Positions 1 through 5,360 of a stretch of DNA of 5,360 nucleotides are shown one piece after another; position 1 is the stretch's first letter, and every line of letters begins with the position of its first letter. Origin of the DNA: JAIFWN01 sp049304015 (lineage in GTDB: Bacteria; Patescibacteriota; Minisyncoccia; Phycocordibacterales; Zambryskibacteraceae). Both the position numbers and the translations under genes were made by a program. The stretch covers positions 1-5,360 of the forward strand of contig JBAQNS010000010.1 of NCBI GenBank assembly GCA_049304015.1, written 5' to 3'. The notes below the pieces were generated by a model. That model ran no database searches. It saw nothing but the letters and a program-made list of their open reading frames with translations, and had not been told where the DNA came from.

Positions 1-7
1 CAACACC

Positions 8-643
8 ATGACAGAACAAGAACAAATAATTCAAGATAGATTAAACTTGCTTCCTCCTCATACACAAGAGGCGATTAAAACCATACCTTGGAAGGATTCA
101 GTGAAAGGGATTGGTGAAAGTTTTGGACTAGACGAAGAAAAGCTTAAACTACTAGAAACTGAAACTATTATTATAGTACTTGGTCTAGAATCAGAAGAAA
201 ATTTTAGAGGAAACCTCAAAGCAGCTCTTGATTTGGACGATCAAAAAATAGATTCTTTAGTGAAGAGTATAACAAGCGAAGTGTTTGACCCAATCATCCT
301 AATGGCAAACAGTTTGTATGAACTACACATCCCTAAAACAGAGATAGAGCAACCAAAACCAGAACTCGAGATAGCTTTGCCGGAGAAGGAAACCCTCATC
401 CCAGAACATACAGGAGAAGCAAAGCCGGTTTTGACTGTTGAGCCAGAAATTCAGCACAAAAATATTAATTTATTAGAGGAGAAACCTGTAGAAGAGAAGC
501 CAAAAATCACTGAACCAAAACCTCAAGCACTGGTTCCACCGATTCAAGCCAAGAGCATCGTAGAAGAACATTTATCTCAACCAGTGACAGCAACATCAAA
601 ATACGTTGGTGGTATTGACCCATACAGGGAACCGATTAATTAG
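8..643 (+). CDS. Helical-domain protein with proline/glutamate-rich tail, unknown function, T4SS-linked
   Basis: A 211-residue, apparently cytosolic protein with no signal peptide and no membrane segment. Residues about 10-105 look like a compact, mostly helical domain, with landmarks LLPPHTQEAI, LLETETIIIVLGL and a closing SEVFDPI. From memory, this pattern (LP..-AI, a middle -LGL- helix, then an EI..-IF helix) recurs in many uncharacterised Patescibacteria proteins; I could not verify this. Residues about 108-190 are low-complexity and rich in Pro, Glu and Lys (for example EKPVEEKPKITEPKP), so probably disordered. The chain ends in a separate short segment, YVGGIDPYREPIN (residues 199-211), which could be a docking motif. 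The start at ATG 8 is the first methionine, but only seven bases precede it, so an upstream start cannot be excluded. It ends in TAG, 17 bases before the PrgI gene, so co-expression with the secretion genes is likely. A regulatory or adaptor role is only a guess. Confidence 0.85.
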   Translation: MTEQEQIIQDRLNLLPPHTQEAIKTIPWKDSVKGIGESFGLDEEKLKLLETETIIIVLGLESEENFRGNLKAALDLDDQKIDSLVKSITSEVFDPIILMANSLYELHIPKTEIEQPKPELEIALPEKETLIPEHTGEAKPVLTVEPEIQHKNINLLEEKPVEEKPKITEPKPQALVPPIQAKSIVEEHLSQPVTATSKYVGGIDPYREPIN

Positions 644-660
644 TGTAAACTATATAAAGT

Positions 661-1086
661 ATGAGATTCAAAGTACCACAATTCATCGATGTGGAAGATA
701 AGATTATAGGCCCACTTACATTCAAACAATTCATCTATCTAGGAGGAGGGGCCGGTATTTGTGCTGTTTTGTTTAAGTTTTTGAATATGTATATAGCCAT
801 AATCCTTGGCTTACCCATACTAGTTTTTGCTGTGGCTCTTGCTTTCTATAGACCAAATTCCAAACCATTCATAGAATTAGTCCAAGCTTTTTTTGAATAT
901 ATGATCTCAAGTAGATTGTATGTTTGGAAAAGGGAGGAAAAAACACCTGTGGCTAGAAAATCTGGTGAAGAGATGCCCCAAGCACAAATTTATGTGCCTA
1001 AGCTTTCAGAATCAAAGCTAAAAGAGTTGAGTTATGCTCTTGATGTTCATGAAGAAGAGAACAAGGAGAACGAAGATAATATATAA
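661..1086 (+). CDS. PrgI family protein (VirB3-like inner-membrane T4SS subunit)
   Basis: A 141-residue protein matching the PrgI family, the VirB3 equivalent of Gram-positive conjugation systems. Family hallmarks are visible. The N-terminus MRFKVPQFIDVEDKIIGPLT is followed by a 'FKQF-YL' entry into two adjacent hydrophobic segments (about residues 24-41 and 43-62), then the polar RPN turn, an amphipathic stretch, and the motif SRLYVWKREE (about 84-93). Known VirB3/PrgI proteins sit in the inner membrane and recruit VirB4, whose gene lies two genes downstream. The last ~45 residues are charged, strongly acidic at the end (EENKENEDNI) and probably cytosolic. The ATG at 661 begins the conserved N-terminus directly, so the start is firm. 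No Shine-Dalgarno sequence precedes it; instead there is an AT-rich stretch with TATAAA at 653-658. The TAA stop (1084-1086) lies inside the TATAAT box before the next gene. Confidence 0.9.
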   Translation: MRFKVPQFIDVEDKIIGPLTFKQFIYLGGGAGICAVLFKFLNMYIAIILGLPILVFAVALAFYRPNSKPFIELVQAFFEYMISSRLYVWKREEKTPVARKSGEEMPQAQIYVPKLSESKLKELSYALDVHEEENKENEDNI

Positions 1087-1087
1087 T
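1082..1087 (+). promoter_or_regulatory. Candidate -10 box (TATAAT) for a leaderless transcript of the TraC-like gene
   Basis: A perfect TATAAT lies exactly six bases before the ATG at 1094, so initiation seven bases downstream of the box would fall on the A of the start codon. The box overlaps the stop codon of the PrgI gene. No convincing -35 is visible; the hexamer 17 bases upstream is GAACAA. The region is AT-rich, so a chance match is possible, but the same box and spacing recur at 3975-3980. Confidence 0.4.
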
Positions 1088-1093
1088 ACAAAC

Positions 1094-1738
1094 ATGCCAG
1101 CCGGAAACAGCTCTACTCAATCATTTGTACCTATAAAAGAAGTTCGCGACGGTATCATGATCCTTAAGGATGGTGGGATGCGGGCTGTTGTTTTGGCTTC
1201 TTCGGTCAACTTTGCCTTAAAATCTGATGATGAACGTGCTGCCATCCTTGCTCAATTTCAAGATTTTCTTAATTCTTTGGACTTTTCTATAGAAATAGTC
1301 ATCCAATCAAGAAGGTTGGATATAAGGCCTTATCTTGCACTCCTTGATGCCACAGAAAAAAAACAAGTGAATGACTTGATGAAAATTCAGGTTCAAGAAT
1401 ATATCCAGTTCATCAAAAAGTTTACAGATGACACCAGTATTATGACCAAACAATTTTTCATTGTTGTGCCTTATACTCCTGCAGTTTTGTCTGTAGACAA
1501 ACCTTCCGGCCTAGGCGCTCTCTTTGGGAGCAAAACAGCCAAGCAAAGAGTTGAAGAAAACGAAGCTACTTTTGAAGAAAACCGCACTCAATTAGAGCAG
1601 AGGCTTTCTATTGTTGAACAAGGTTTGGTCCGCACCGGTATTAGAGTGAAGAGGGTAGGTACGGACGCACTTATTGAACTTTTCTATAAAGCTTTTAACC
1701 CAGGAGAGACAGAAAAACCAATAAAACCAGAAAAATAA
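1094..1738 (+). CDS. TraC-like domain protein (stand-alone VirB4 N-terminal-like)
   Basis: A 214-residue protein resembling the N-terminal, non-ATPase region of TraC/VirB4-type conjugation ATPases. The diagnostic block is at residues about 11-75: FVPIKEVRDGIMILKDGG, then a short strand, NFALKSDDERAAILAQFQDF and LNSLDFSIEIVIQSRRLDI. This matches the family pattern of 'I-EI-DGI--L-DG', 'INF-L-S--E' and 'FLNSLDF-IQI--QSR'. A helical middle (about 80-115) leads to the strand QFFIVVPYTP. A Gly-rich loop GLGALFG and a charged helix (about 145-180) follow, with a lysine/proline tail. No Walker motif is present. The frame is open from an ATG at 1034, but that start would overlap PrgI by 53 bases and add a charged, non-family extension; ATG 1094 lies just before the conserved block and follows TATAAT. 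The VirB4 gene begins four bases after the stop. It probably acts as a separate partner of VirB4 at the cytoplasmic face of the channel; this role is inferred. Confidence 0.85.
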   Translation: MPAGNSSTQSFVPIKEVRDGIMILKDGGMRAVVLASSVNFALKSDDERAAILAQFQDFLNSLDFSIEIVIQSRRLDIRPYLALLDATEKKQVNDLMKIQVQEYIQFIKKFTDDTSIMTKQFFIVVPYTPAVLSVDKPSGLGALFGSKTAKQRVEENEATFEENRTQLEQRLSIVEQGLVRTGIRVKRVGTDALIELFYKAFNPGETEKPIKPEK

Positions 1739-1742
1739 AAAT

Positions 1743-3590
1743 ATGAGCTTTTTAAGTAACATTTTTGGAAAAAAAGAGACAAAAACAGACATAGCGTCTA
1801 TTTTGCCACAAGAAATCTTTGAAGCTGGAGTCCTTGAATTAAAGGATATTATCGCTCCGAGTGCGTTGAAGATAACTCCAAAGGAATTAAATTTAGGGGA
1901 GAAGATAGTCAGGAGTTTCTTCGTCATCTCATATCCTCGCTACCTCGCAGAAAGTTGGTTTTCTCCCATTATAAATATGGATAAGGTTTTCGACGTCTCA
2001 ATCTTTATTCACCCCATAGAAACATCGAAGGTCCTTAGACAATTTCAAAAGAAAGTAGCCGAAGTTCAAAGCCAAATTCATACCAGAGAAGATAAAGGTC
2101 TCGTTCGTGACCCAATGCTTGATGTTGCATATCAAGATTTAGAAAGCCTTCGAGACGATCTCCAGCAAGCTCAAGAAAAATTATTTGATGTGGGCCTATA
2201 TATAAGTATCTACGCAGACAGTGATGGAGAATTGGACAAAGTAGAGACAGAAATAAAATCAATCCTTGAAGCCAAGCTTGTCTATATGAAGCCAGCACTC
2301 TTTCAACAAGAACAAGGATACAAGAGCACCCTCCCTCTTGGGAATGATCTCTTAGAGGTCCACTCAAAGATGAATTCCACTCCTCTTTCTTCTCTCTTCC
2401 CATTCACATCGTTCGACCTCACTTCGGATAAAGGTACTCCAATACTTTATGGGATAAATAGACACAACTCTTCGTTAGTTTTGTTCGATAGGTTCTCTAT
2501 GGAGAACTACAGCTCAGTAATGTTTGCCAAGGCAGGAGCAGGTAAATCTTATGCCACAAAACTAGAAATCCTTCGTACCTTAATGTTTGATGTGGACGTG
2601 ATAGTAATAGACCCAGAGAGAGAATATGAATATATGGCCGAGGCAACCGGTGGTAGGTATTTCAAAATATCTTTGAATTCTGAACACCATATCAACCCAT
2701 TTGACCTTCCTATCCCCACAGCAGACGAATCCGCCGCCAATATTCTCCGTTCAAACATCATTAACCTCGTTGGATTATTTAGATTAATGATGGGAGGGTT
2801 AACAGCTGAAGAAGATGCCATTATTGACCGAGCCATAACTGAGACATACGCCTTGAAAGACATCACCGCTGATTCAGATTTTCGCTCTGTTGAGCCACCT
2901 TTGATGAGTGACTTTGAACTAGTGCTCTCTGGTCTAGAGGGTGGAGCGTCGCTCGCACAAAGACTCACCAAATACACCAAGGGAACCTGGGCGGGGTTTA
3001 TAAACAAACCAACGAACGTAGATATTAATAAAAAGTTTATTGTCTTCTCACTCAGAGATATGGAAGACGAACTCAAACCAATAGCAATGTATATAGTCAC
3101 ACATTATATATGGAACGCGATTAGAAGAGAGCTAAAGAAAAGACTCTTGGTAATAGACGAAGCTTGGTGGATGATGAAGTCAGACGACACGGCGAGCTTC
3201 CTCATGAGTTTGGTTAAACGAGGAAGAAAATACTATCTTGGTGTGGCCACTATTACCCAAGACGTTGGTGACTTCTTGAAGAGTCCGTATGGCTTACCTA
3301 TTATCACAAACTCTTCTATACAAATTCTCCTCAAACAATCACCAACCACCGTCGATAATCTACAAAAAATATTCAACCTCACGGATGAAGAGAAGTTTTT
3401 GCTTCTTGAGTCTGGCCTTGGAGAAGGGATATTCTTCGCCGGCCTTAAACATGTGGCTATAAAAAATATTGCTTCATATACTGAGGATCAAATCATCACC
3501 TCTGATCCATCACAAGTACTCGCAAGGAAAAAAGCTGAACAAGAAGAGGCAGCCCTAAAGGAGGAAGCGGGAGTAACTAAACCTGTTTAA
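1743..3590 (+). CDS. virB4: VirB4-family type IV secretion ATPase
   Basis: A 615-residue AAA+-like hexameric ATPase of the VirB4/TraC/PrgJ family, which energises pilin extraction and substrate transfer at the inner membrane. The N-terminal domain (about residues 25-230) includes VRSFFVISYPRYL, a charged coiled-coil-like helical pair (about 95-165) and the strand VGLYISIYAD. The ATPase domain follows. Walker A is AKAGAGKS at 262-269 with K268; an alanine at the first position is allowed by the P-loop pattern. Next come VIDPEREYEYMAEATGGRY (VirB4 signature), NPFDLP, Walker B LLVIDE at 468-473 with catalytic E473 followed by AWWMMK, then GVATITQDVGDFL with Q506, and SSIQILLKQ. All key residues are intact. 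At 615 residues it is shorter than proteobacterial VirB4 (about 800) and lacks obvious membrane segments, so it probably relies on PrgI for anchoring. The Ala/Glu/Lys tail (about 580-615) looks flexible. The start ATG 1743 lies just after the preceding stop and has no Shine-Dalgarno motif. Confidence 0.95.
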   Translation: MSFLSNIFGKKETKTDIASILPQEIFEAGVLELKDIIAPSALKITPKELNLGEKIVRSFFVISYPRYLAESWFSPIINMDKVFDVSIFIHPIETSKVLRQFQKKVAEVQSQIHTREDKGLVRDPMLDVAYQDLESLRDDLQQAQEKLFDVGLYISIYADSDGELDKVETEIKSILEAKLVYMKPALFQQEQGYKSTLPLGNDLLEVHSKMNSTPLSSLFPFTSFDLTSDKGTPILYGINRHNSSLVLFDRFSMENYSSVMFAKAGAGKSYATKLEILRTLMFDVDVIVIDPEREYEYMAEATGGRYFKISLNSEHHINPFDLPIPTADESAANILRSNIINLVGLFRLMMGGLTAEEDAIIDRAITETYALKDITADSDFRSVEPPLMSDFELVLSGLEGGASLAQRLTKYTKGTWAGFINKPTNVDINKKFIVFSLRDMEDELKPIAMYIVTHYIWNAIRRELKKRLLVIDEAWWMMKSDDTASFLMSLVKRGRKYYLGVATITQDVGDFLKSPYGLPIITNSSIQILLKQSPTTVDNLQKIFNLTDEEKFLLLESGLGEGIFFAGLKHVAIKNIASYTEDQIITSDPSQVLARKKAEQEEAALKEEAGVTKPV

Positions 3591-3591
3591 T

Positions 3592-3972
3592 ATGGGCAGC
3601 AAAATATCTGATACAGAATGGGGTTTACTAATCGGTTTTGGGTTAGTTTTGGATTTAGGACAGTGGTTATTAGATCTTTTTATAATTGGAGTATTTTTTA
3701 ATCCTTTTATTGATATGGGGGTAGGACTTGCTTTACCTTTGTATTTTAAGCTTAGAGGAATGAAAACCGATGCGAAAAAAATTGCCTCTTGGGTTGGTGC
3801 TGGAGTATTTGAGACATTGTTTGCTGGACTTATTCCTCTTTGGACAGGAGACATCGTCCTAACAATGTTTTTAGATAAAGCAGATAAAAAACTAAGGAAA
3901 ATGACAAGCTCTGGCTCTGGTGTTGGAGAAGGAAATCAACAGGCAGGAGAGACACAGAAAAAAGCCGCCTAG
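3592..3972 (+). CDS. Small multi-spanning membrane protein, unknown function
   Basis: A 126-residue hydrophobic protein that I do not recognise by name. Residues about 10-48 form one long hydrophobic region (LLIGFGLVLDLGQWLLDLFI, then FFNPFIDMGVGLALPLYF), probably two membrane passes split by polar residues. A third hydrophobic stretch at about 66-92 (ASWVGAGVFETLFAGLIPLW) follows a basic loop, RGMKTDAKK. The last ~25 residues are polar and rich in Gly, Ser, Gln and Lys, with a basic helix DKADKKLRKM at their start. The start ATG 3592 lies one base after the VirB4 stop, and the TAG stop at 3970-3972 overlaps a GTG, so it is tightly embedded in the operon. Coupling to VirB4 translation is plausible because no Shine-Dalgarno sequence is seen. 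By position it may be an inner-membrane accessory subunit. It is too small and has too few segments to be called a VirB6 equivalent with any confidence. Confidence 0.8.
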   Translation: MGSKISDTEWGLLIGFGLVLDLGQWLLDLFIIGVFFNPFIDMGVGLALPLYFKLRGMKTDAKKIASWVGAGVFETLFAGLIPLWTGDIVLTMFLDKADKKLRKMTSSGSGVGEGNQQAGETQKKAA

Positions 3973-3974
3973 TG

Positions 3975-3980
3975 TATAAT
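3975..3980 (+). promoter_or_regulatory. Candidate -10 box (TATAAT) for a leaderless transcript of the Ig-like protein gene
   Basis: A perfect TATAAT sits two bases after the TAG stop of the membrane-protein gene and exactly six bases before ATG 3987, so initiation seven bases downstream would coincide with the A of the start codon. Spacing and sequence equal those at 1082-1087. The -35 region is weak (GACACA at 3951-3956, 18-base spacer). It supports ATG 3987 over the in-frame GTG at 3972. Confidence 0.45.
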
Positions 3981-3986
3981 AAATGT

Positions 3987-4988
3987 ATGAAGCGTTTCTT
4001 AATTCTGGTCGTATTTTCTCTTATATCTCCGCTTGTTTTTGTATACGCCCAATCAGCAAACCCAATACAAGAATTACTATCTAGCGGTGTGACTTTAGTG
4101 GCTTTTCCAAATATTCCTGGCCCAAATACTCTAGTCAACATATCAATCCAAAGCACCACCATTGACCTAGAGACAGCTAATATTGATTGGATTGTGAACA
4201 AGCAAAACTACAAAAGTGGAGTGGGTTTAAAGGAAATAGATGTGACAACTGGTCCTTCTGGAGTAAAAACGACAGTTCAAGTAAACGTCAGTTCTCAATC
4301 TGGTTATGTCCAAAAAACAATTGAATTTACCTCCTCAGATATAGACTTGCTGTGGATGGGTAGGGGATATGTTCCTCCTTTCTACAAAGGCAAAACATTG
4401 TGGGGGGCGCAAACATTAATAACTTTCACCGCCATTCCTCATGTTTTAAATTCTAATGGTCAAGAATTAAATCCAAACTCTTTGATTTATAAATGGATAA
4501 AAGATGGATTTATTTTGGGCAACGTCTCTGGTGTTGGAAAGAACTCATTATCTCTTTCTGACTCAATACTTTCCATACCTATAAAAATTGAAGTTCAAGT
4601 GCTAACAGATGGAGACACCGTTGTGGCTGATAAGGAAGTTACCTTCACTCCACAAAAGCAAGACCTTCTTATTTATGAGAACTCTCCTCTGTACGGGGTG
4701 TTATTCAACAAATATGTTGAGGGCACATATTCAACTGAGGCAAAAGAAATTTCCTTTAGTGCCTTCCCTTTATTTTTTGGGACAATCAAAAGAGATTCTC
4801 AAAACATAATTTATAATTGGCAACCAAACAGTGTACGATCCGGTGCCTTGAGCAATATTACTTATAGAGCCCCCGAAGACACTTCGGTTTCTTCAAATGT
4901 GTCCTTGGAGGTAAGGAGCTCATCAATGGTTCTACAAAACGTGAGTAGAAATTTCAGATTACAATTTAATAACAGCCCAAGTTTATAA
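3987..4988 (+). CDS. Secreted protein with three Ig-like repeats, T4SS-associated
   Basis: A 333-residue exported protein. It opens with a classical signal peptide: MKR, a hydrophobic core (residues 4-18) and a likely signal peptidase I site VYA|QS after residue 21. The mature chain is beta-rich and holds three degenerate repeats of about 100 residues. Each has an alternating hydrophobic strand (NISIQS, ITFTAIP, ISFSAFP), a buried tryptophan (W68, W170, W278) after an aromatic or acidic residue, a Gly-rich turn (GVG at 78-80 and 182-184, SGALS in the third), and a valine-rich strand. The linkers before repeats 2 and 3 also match (PPFYKGKTLWG versus SPLYGVLFNKYVEG). No cysteine, LPXTG anchor or C-terminal membrane helix is present. 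The in-frame GTG at 3972 would add five residues (MYNKC) before the signal peptide; ATG 3987 is preferred because of the canonical MKR start and the TATAAT box. It probably acts outside the cytoplasmic membrane as a surface, adhesin-like or scaffold part of the machine. The Ig-like label rests on pattern, not on a profile match. Confidence 0.85.
   Translation: MKRFLILVVFSLISPLVFVYAQSANPIQELLSSGVTLVAFPNIPGPNTLVNISIQSTTIDLETANIDWIVNKQNYKSGVGLKEIDVTTGPSGVKTTVQVNVSSQSGYVQKTIEFTSSDIDLLWMGRGYVPPFYKGKTLWGAQTLITFTAIPHVLNSNGQELNPNSLIYKWIKDGFILGNVSGVGKNSLSLSDSILSIPIKIEVQVLTDGDTVVADKEVTFTPQKQDLLIYENSPLYGVLFNKYVEGTYSTEAKEISFSAFPLFFGTIKRDSQNIIYNWQPNSVRSGALSNITYRAPEDTSVSSNVSLEVRSSSMVLQNVSRNFRLQFNNSPSL
4110..4985 (+). 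repeat. Three degenerate protein-level repeats (Ig-like units) within the secreted protein
   Basis: Aligning the translation by eye gives units starting near residues 40, 128 and 227, with their tryptophans 102 and 108 residues apart. The pattern is strand, polar loop, Y/D-x-W or I-x-W, Gly-rich turn, then a Val-rich strand. Repeats 1 and 2 share W...GVG; repeats 2 and 3 share FTAIP/FSAFP and YKW/YNW. DNA identity between units is low, so this is an old duplication, not a recent tandem repeat. Unit boundaries are approximate. Confidence 0.55.
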
Positions 4989-4992
4989 CCAT

Positions 4993-5360
4993 ATGACTTT
5001 TAAAAAATATCTTTTTTTAATACTTTCACTAATTGTTTTTATAAACGTTTCTCCTTTTTTAGTAAGCGCGACCACAACAACCTCTACTGATGTTCCTTAT
5101 ACAACCCTCTCAGGCCCCATCCCAGAAGTTGCGCCAAGTGGACAAGTGACTAGTTTGGGGACATTCCTGCCTGCTGTTTTTAAGCTAGGTATAGGTATAG
5201 CCAGTGCGCTTTCAGTTATATATATAATCGTCGGTGGGATACAATACCTTTCAACTGATGCAATAGACAAAAAGGGTGATGGTAAGGATAAAATAAACAA
5301 CGCTTTGTTTGGCCTTATTTTGGCCATTAGTGCTTATACAATACTAAACACCATTAATCC
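4993..5360 (+). CDS. T4SS pilin precursor (VirB2/TrbC-like), cut by the window edge
   Basis: A partial gene; 122 codons are visible before the right edge and the frame is open. The N-terminus MTFKKYLFLILSLIVFINVS is a signal peptide with a probable cleavage VSA|TT after residue 26. A Thr/Ser/Pro-rich mature segment (27-55) leads to the T4SS pilin pattern: a first hydrophobic helix ending in the hallmark VGGIQYLS (about 58-87), a polar loop DAIDKKGDGKDK (89-100), and a second helix with INNALFGLILAISAYTILNTIN (101-122). GGIQY, the lysine/glycine loop and ALFGLILA...ILNTIN match the T4SS_pilin family known from Patescibacteria; by analogy with VirB2, two-helix pilins are assembled into a filament or channel. 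Family members usually end soon after 'ILNTINP', so little is probably missing. ATG 4993 lies four bases after the preceding stop; TATAAC at 4984-4989 overlaps that stop, and no Shine-Dalgarno motif is present. Confidence 0.88.
   Translation, partial: MTFKKYLFLILSLIVFINVSPFLVSATTTTSTDVPYTTLSGPIPEVAPSGQVTSLGTFLPAVFKLGIGIASALSVIYIIVGGIQYLSTDAIDKKGDGKDKINNALFGLILAISAYTILNTIN

Noticed and set aside
646..660. TATAAA or TAAACT as a promoter for the PrgI gene
   Set aside because: Several overlapping AT-rich hexamers exist but none has both a consensus sequence and the six-base spacing; not distinguishable from an AT-rich spacer.
1034..1093. Upstream ATG start for the TraC-like gene
   Set aside because: It would overlap PrgI by 53 bases and add a Lys/Arg/Asn-rich extension unlike the family; ATG 1094 directly precedes the conserved block.
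1592..1927. Minus-strand open frame across the TraC-like/VirB4 junction
   Set aside because: It is antisense to two strongly supported genes, and its Phe/Leu/Lys-rich translation resembles no family; a shadow.
2035..2403. Minus-strand open frame in the VirB4 N-terminal region
   Set aside because: Fully antisense to VirB4 with no recognisable domain or start context.
2549..3100. 183-codon minus-strand open frame inside the VirB4 gene
   Set aside because: It lies opposite the conserved ATPase domain; its serine-rich composition is typical of antisense translation of such genes.
3557..3564. AAAGGAGG as the ribosome binding site of the small membrane protein
   Set aside because: It lies 28 bases from ATG 3592, too far for SD use, and no usable nearer start codon exists; it encodes part of the VirB4 tail.
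3555..4201. Two minus-strand open frames over the small membrane protein and the start of the secreted protein
   Set aside because: They overlap real genes and lack any family resemblance; the + strand genes explain the region.
4609..4809. 66-codon + strand frame inside the secreted protein gene, and the minus-strand frame at 5097-5327 opposite the pilin
   Set aside because: Both lie inside genes with signal peptides and family patterns and have no support of their own.
4981..5000. TATAAC at 4984-4989 as a third leaderless -10 box before the pilin
   Set aside because: The last base is off consensus and only three bases separate it from ATG 4993, so it does not fit the spacing of the two better boxes.
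8..5360. Recoded TGA (genetic code 25, as in Gracilibacteria/SR1)
   Set aside because: All genes reach expected family lengths with no in-frame TGA. None of the six visible stops is TGA, but that is too few to mean anything.

Overview
The window is a compact, single-strand stretch from a bacterial genome, AT-leaning by eye. It most likely comes from a Candidate Phyla Radiation (Patescibacteria, e.g. Parcubacteria/Microgenomates-type) organism. This placement is inferred from gene content and order: a small helical-domain protein with a proline-rich tail, a PrgI-family protein, a stand-alone TraC-like (VirB4 N-terminal-like) protein, a ~615-residue VirB4 ATPase, a small membrane protein, a secreted Ig-like repeat protein and a VirB2-like T4SS pilin. 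I recall this layout from Patescibacteria assemblies but could not search for it. The standard code works: every frame stays open to a sensible length with TGG tryptophans and no in-frame TGA.

Layout, all on the + strand: (1) 8-643, a 211-aa soluble protein of unknown function; (2) 661-1086, PrgI/VirB3-like inner-membrane protein; (3) 1094-1738, TraC-like domain protein; (4) 1743-3590, VirB4-family ATPase with intact Walker A and B motifs; (5) 3592-3972, small hydrophobic protein; (6) 3987-4988, secreted protein with three degenerate ~100-residue beta-rich repeats; (7) 4993 to beyond the right edge, VirB2-like pilin precursor. Gaps between genes are 1 to 17 bases, so the genes probably form one transcription unit. 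No RNA gene, mobile element, CRISPR array, terminator or long non-coding stretch is visible.

Together the genes look like the core of a minimal type IV secretion-like or conjugation-like apparatus. VirB4 would power pilin extraction and assembly, PrgI/VirB3 would anchor VirB4 at the membrane, and the pilin would form a filament or channel. The Ig-like protein is a candidate surface or envelope component. No VirD4 coupling protein, relaxase, VirB6 or cell-wall hydrolase lies inside the window, so DNA transfer cannot be claimed.

Two things deserve a second look. None of the six starts with visible upstream sequence has a Shine-Dalgarno motif at normal spacing, and two of them have a perfect TATAAT exactly six bases before the ATG, as expected for leaderless transcripts. 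Separately, the Ig-like protein and the two unknown proteins (genes 1 and 5) are accessory parts with no counterpart I can name in textbook T4SSs.
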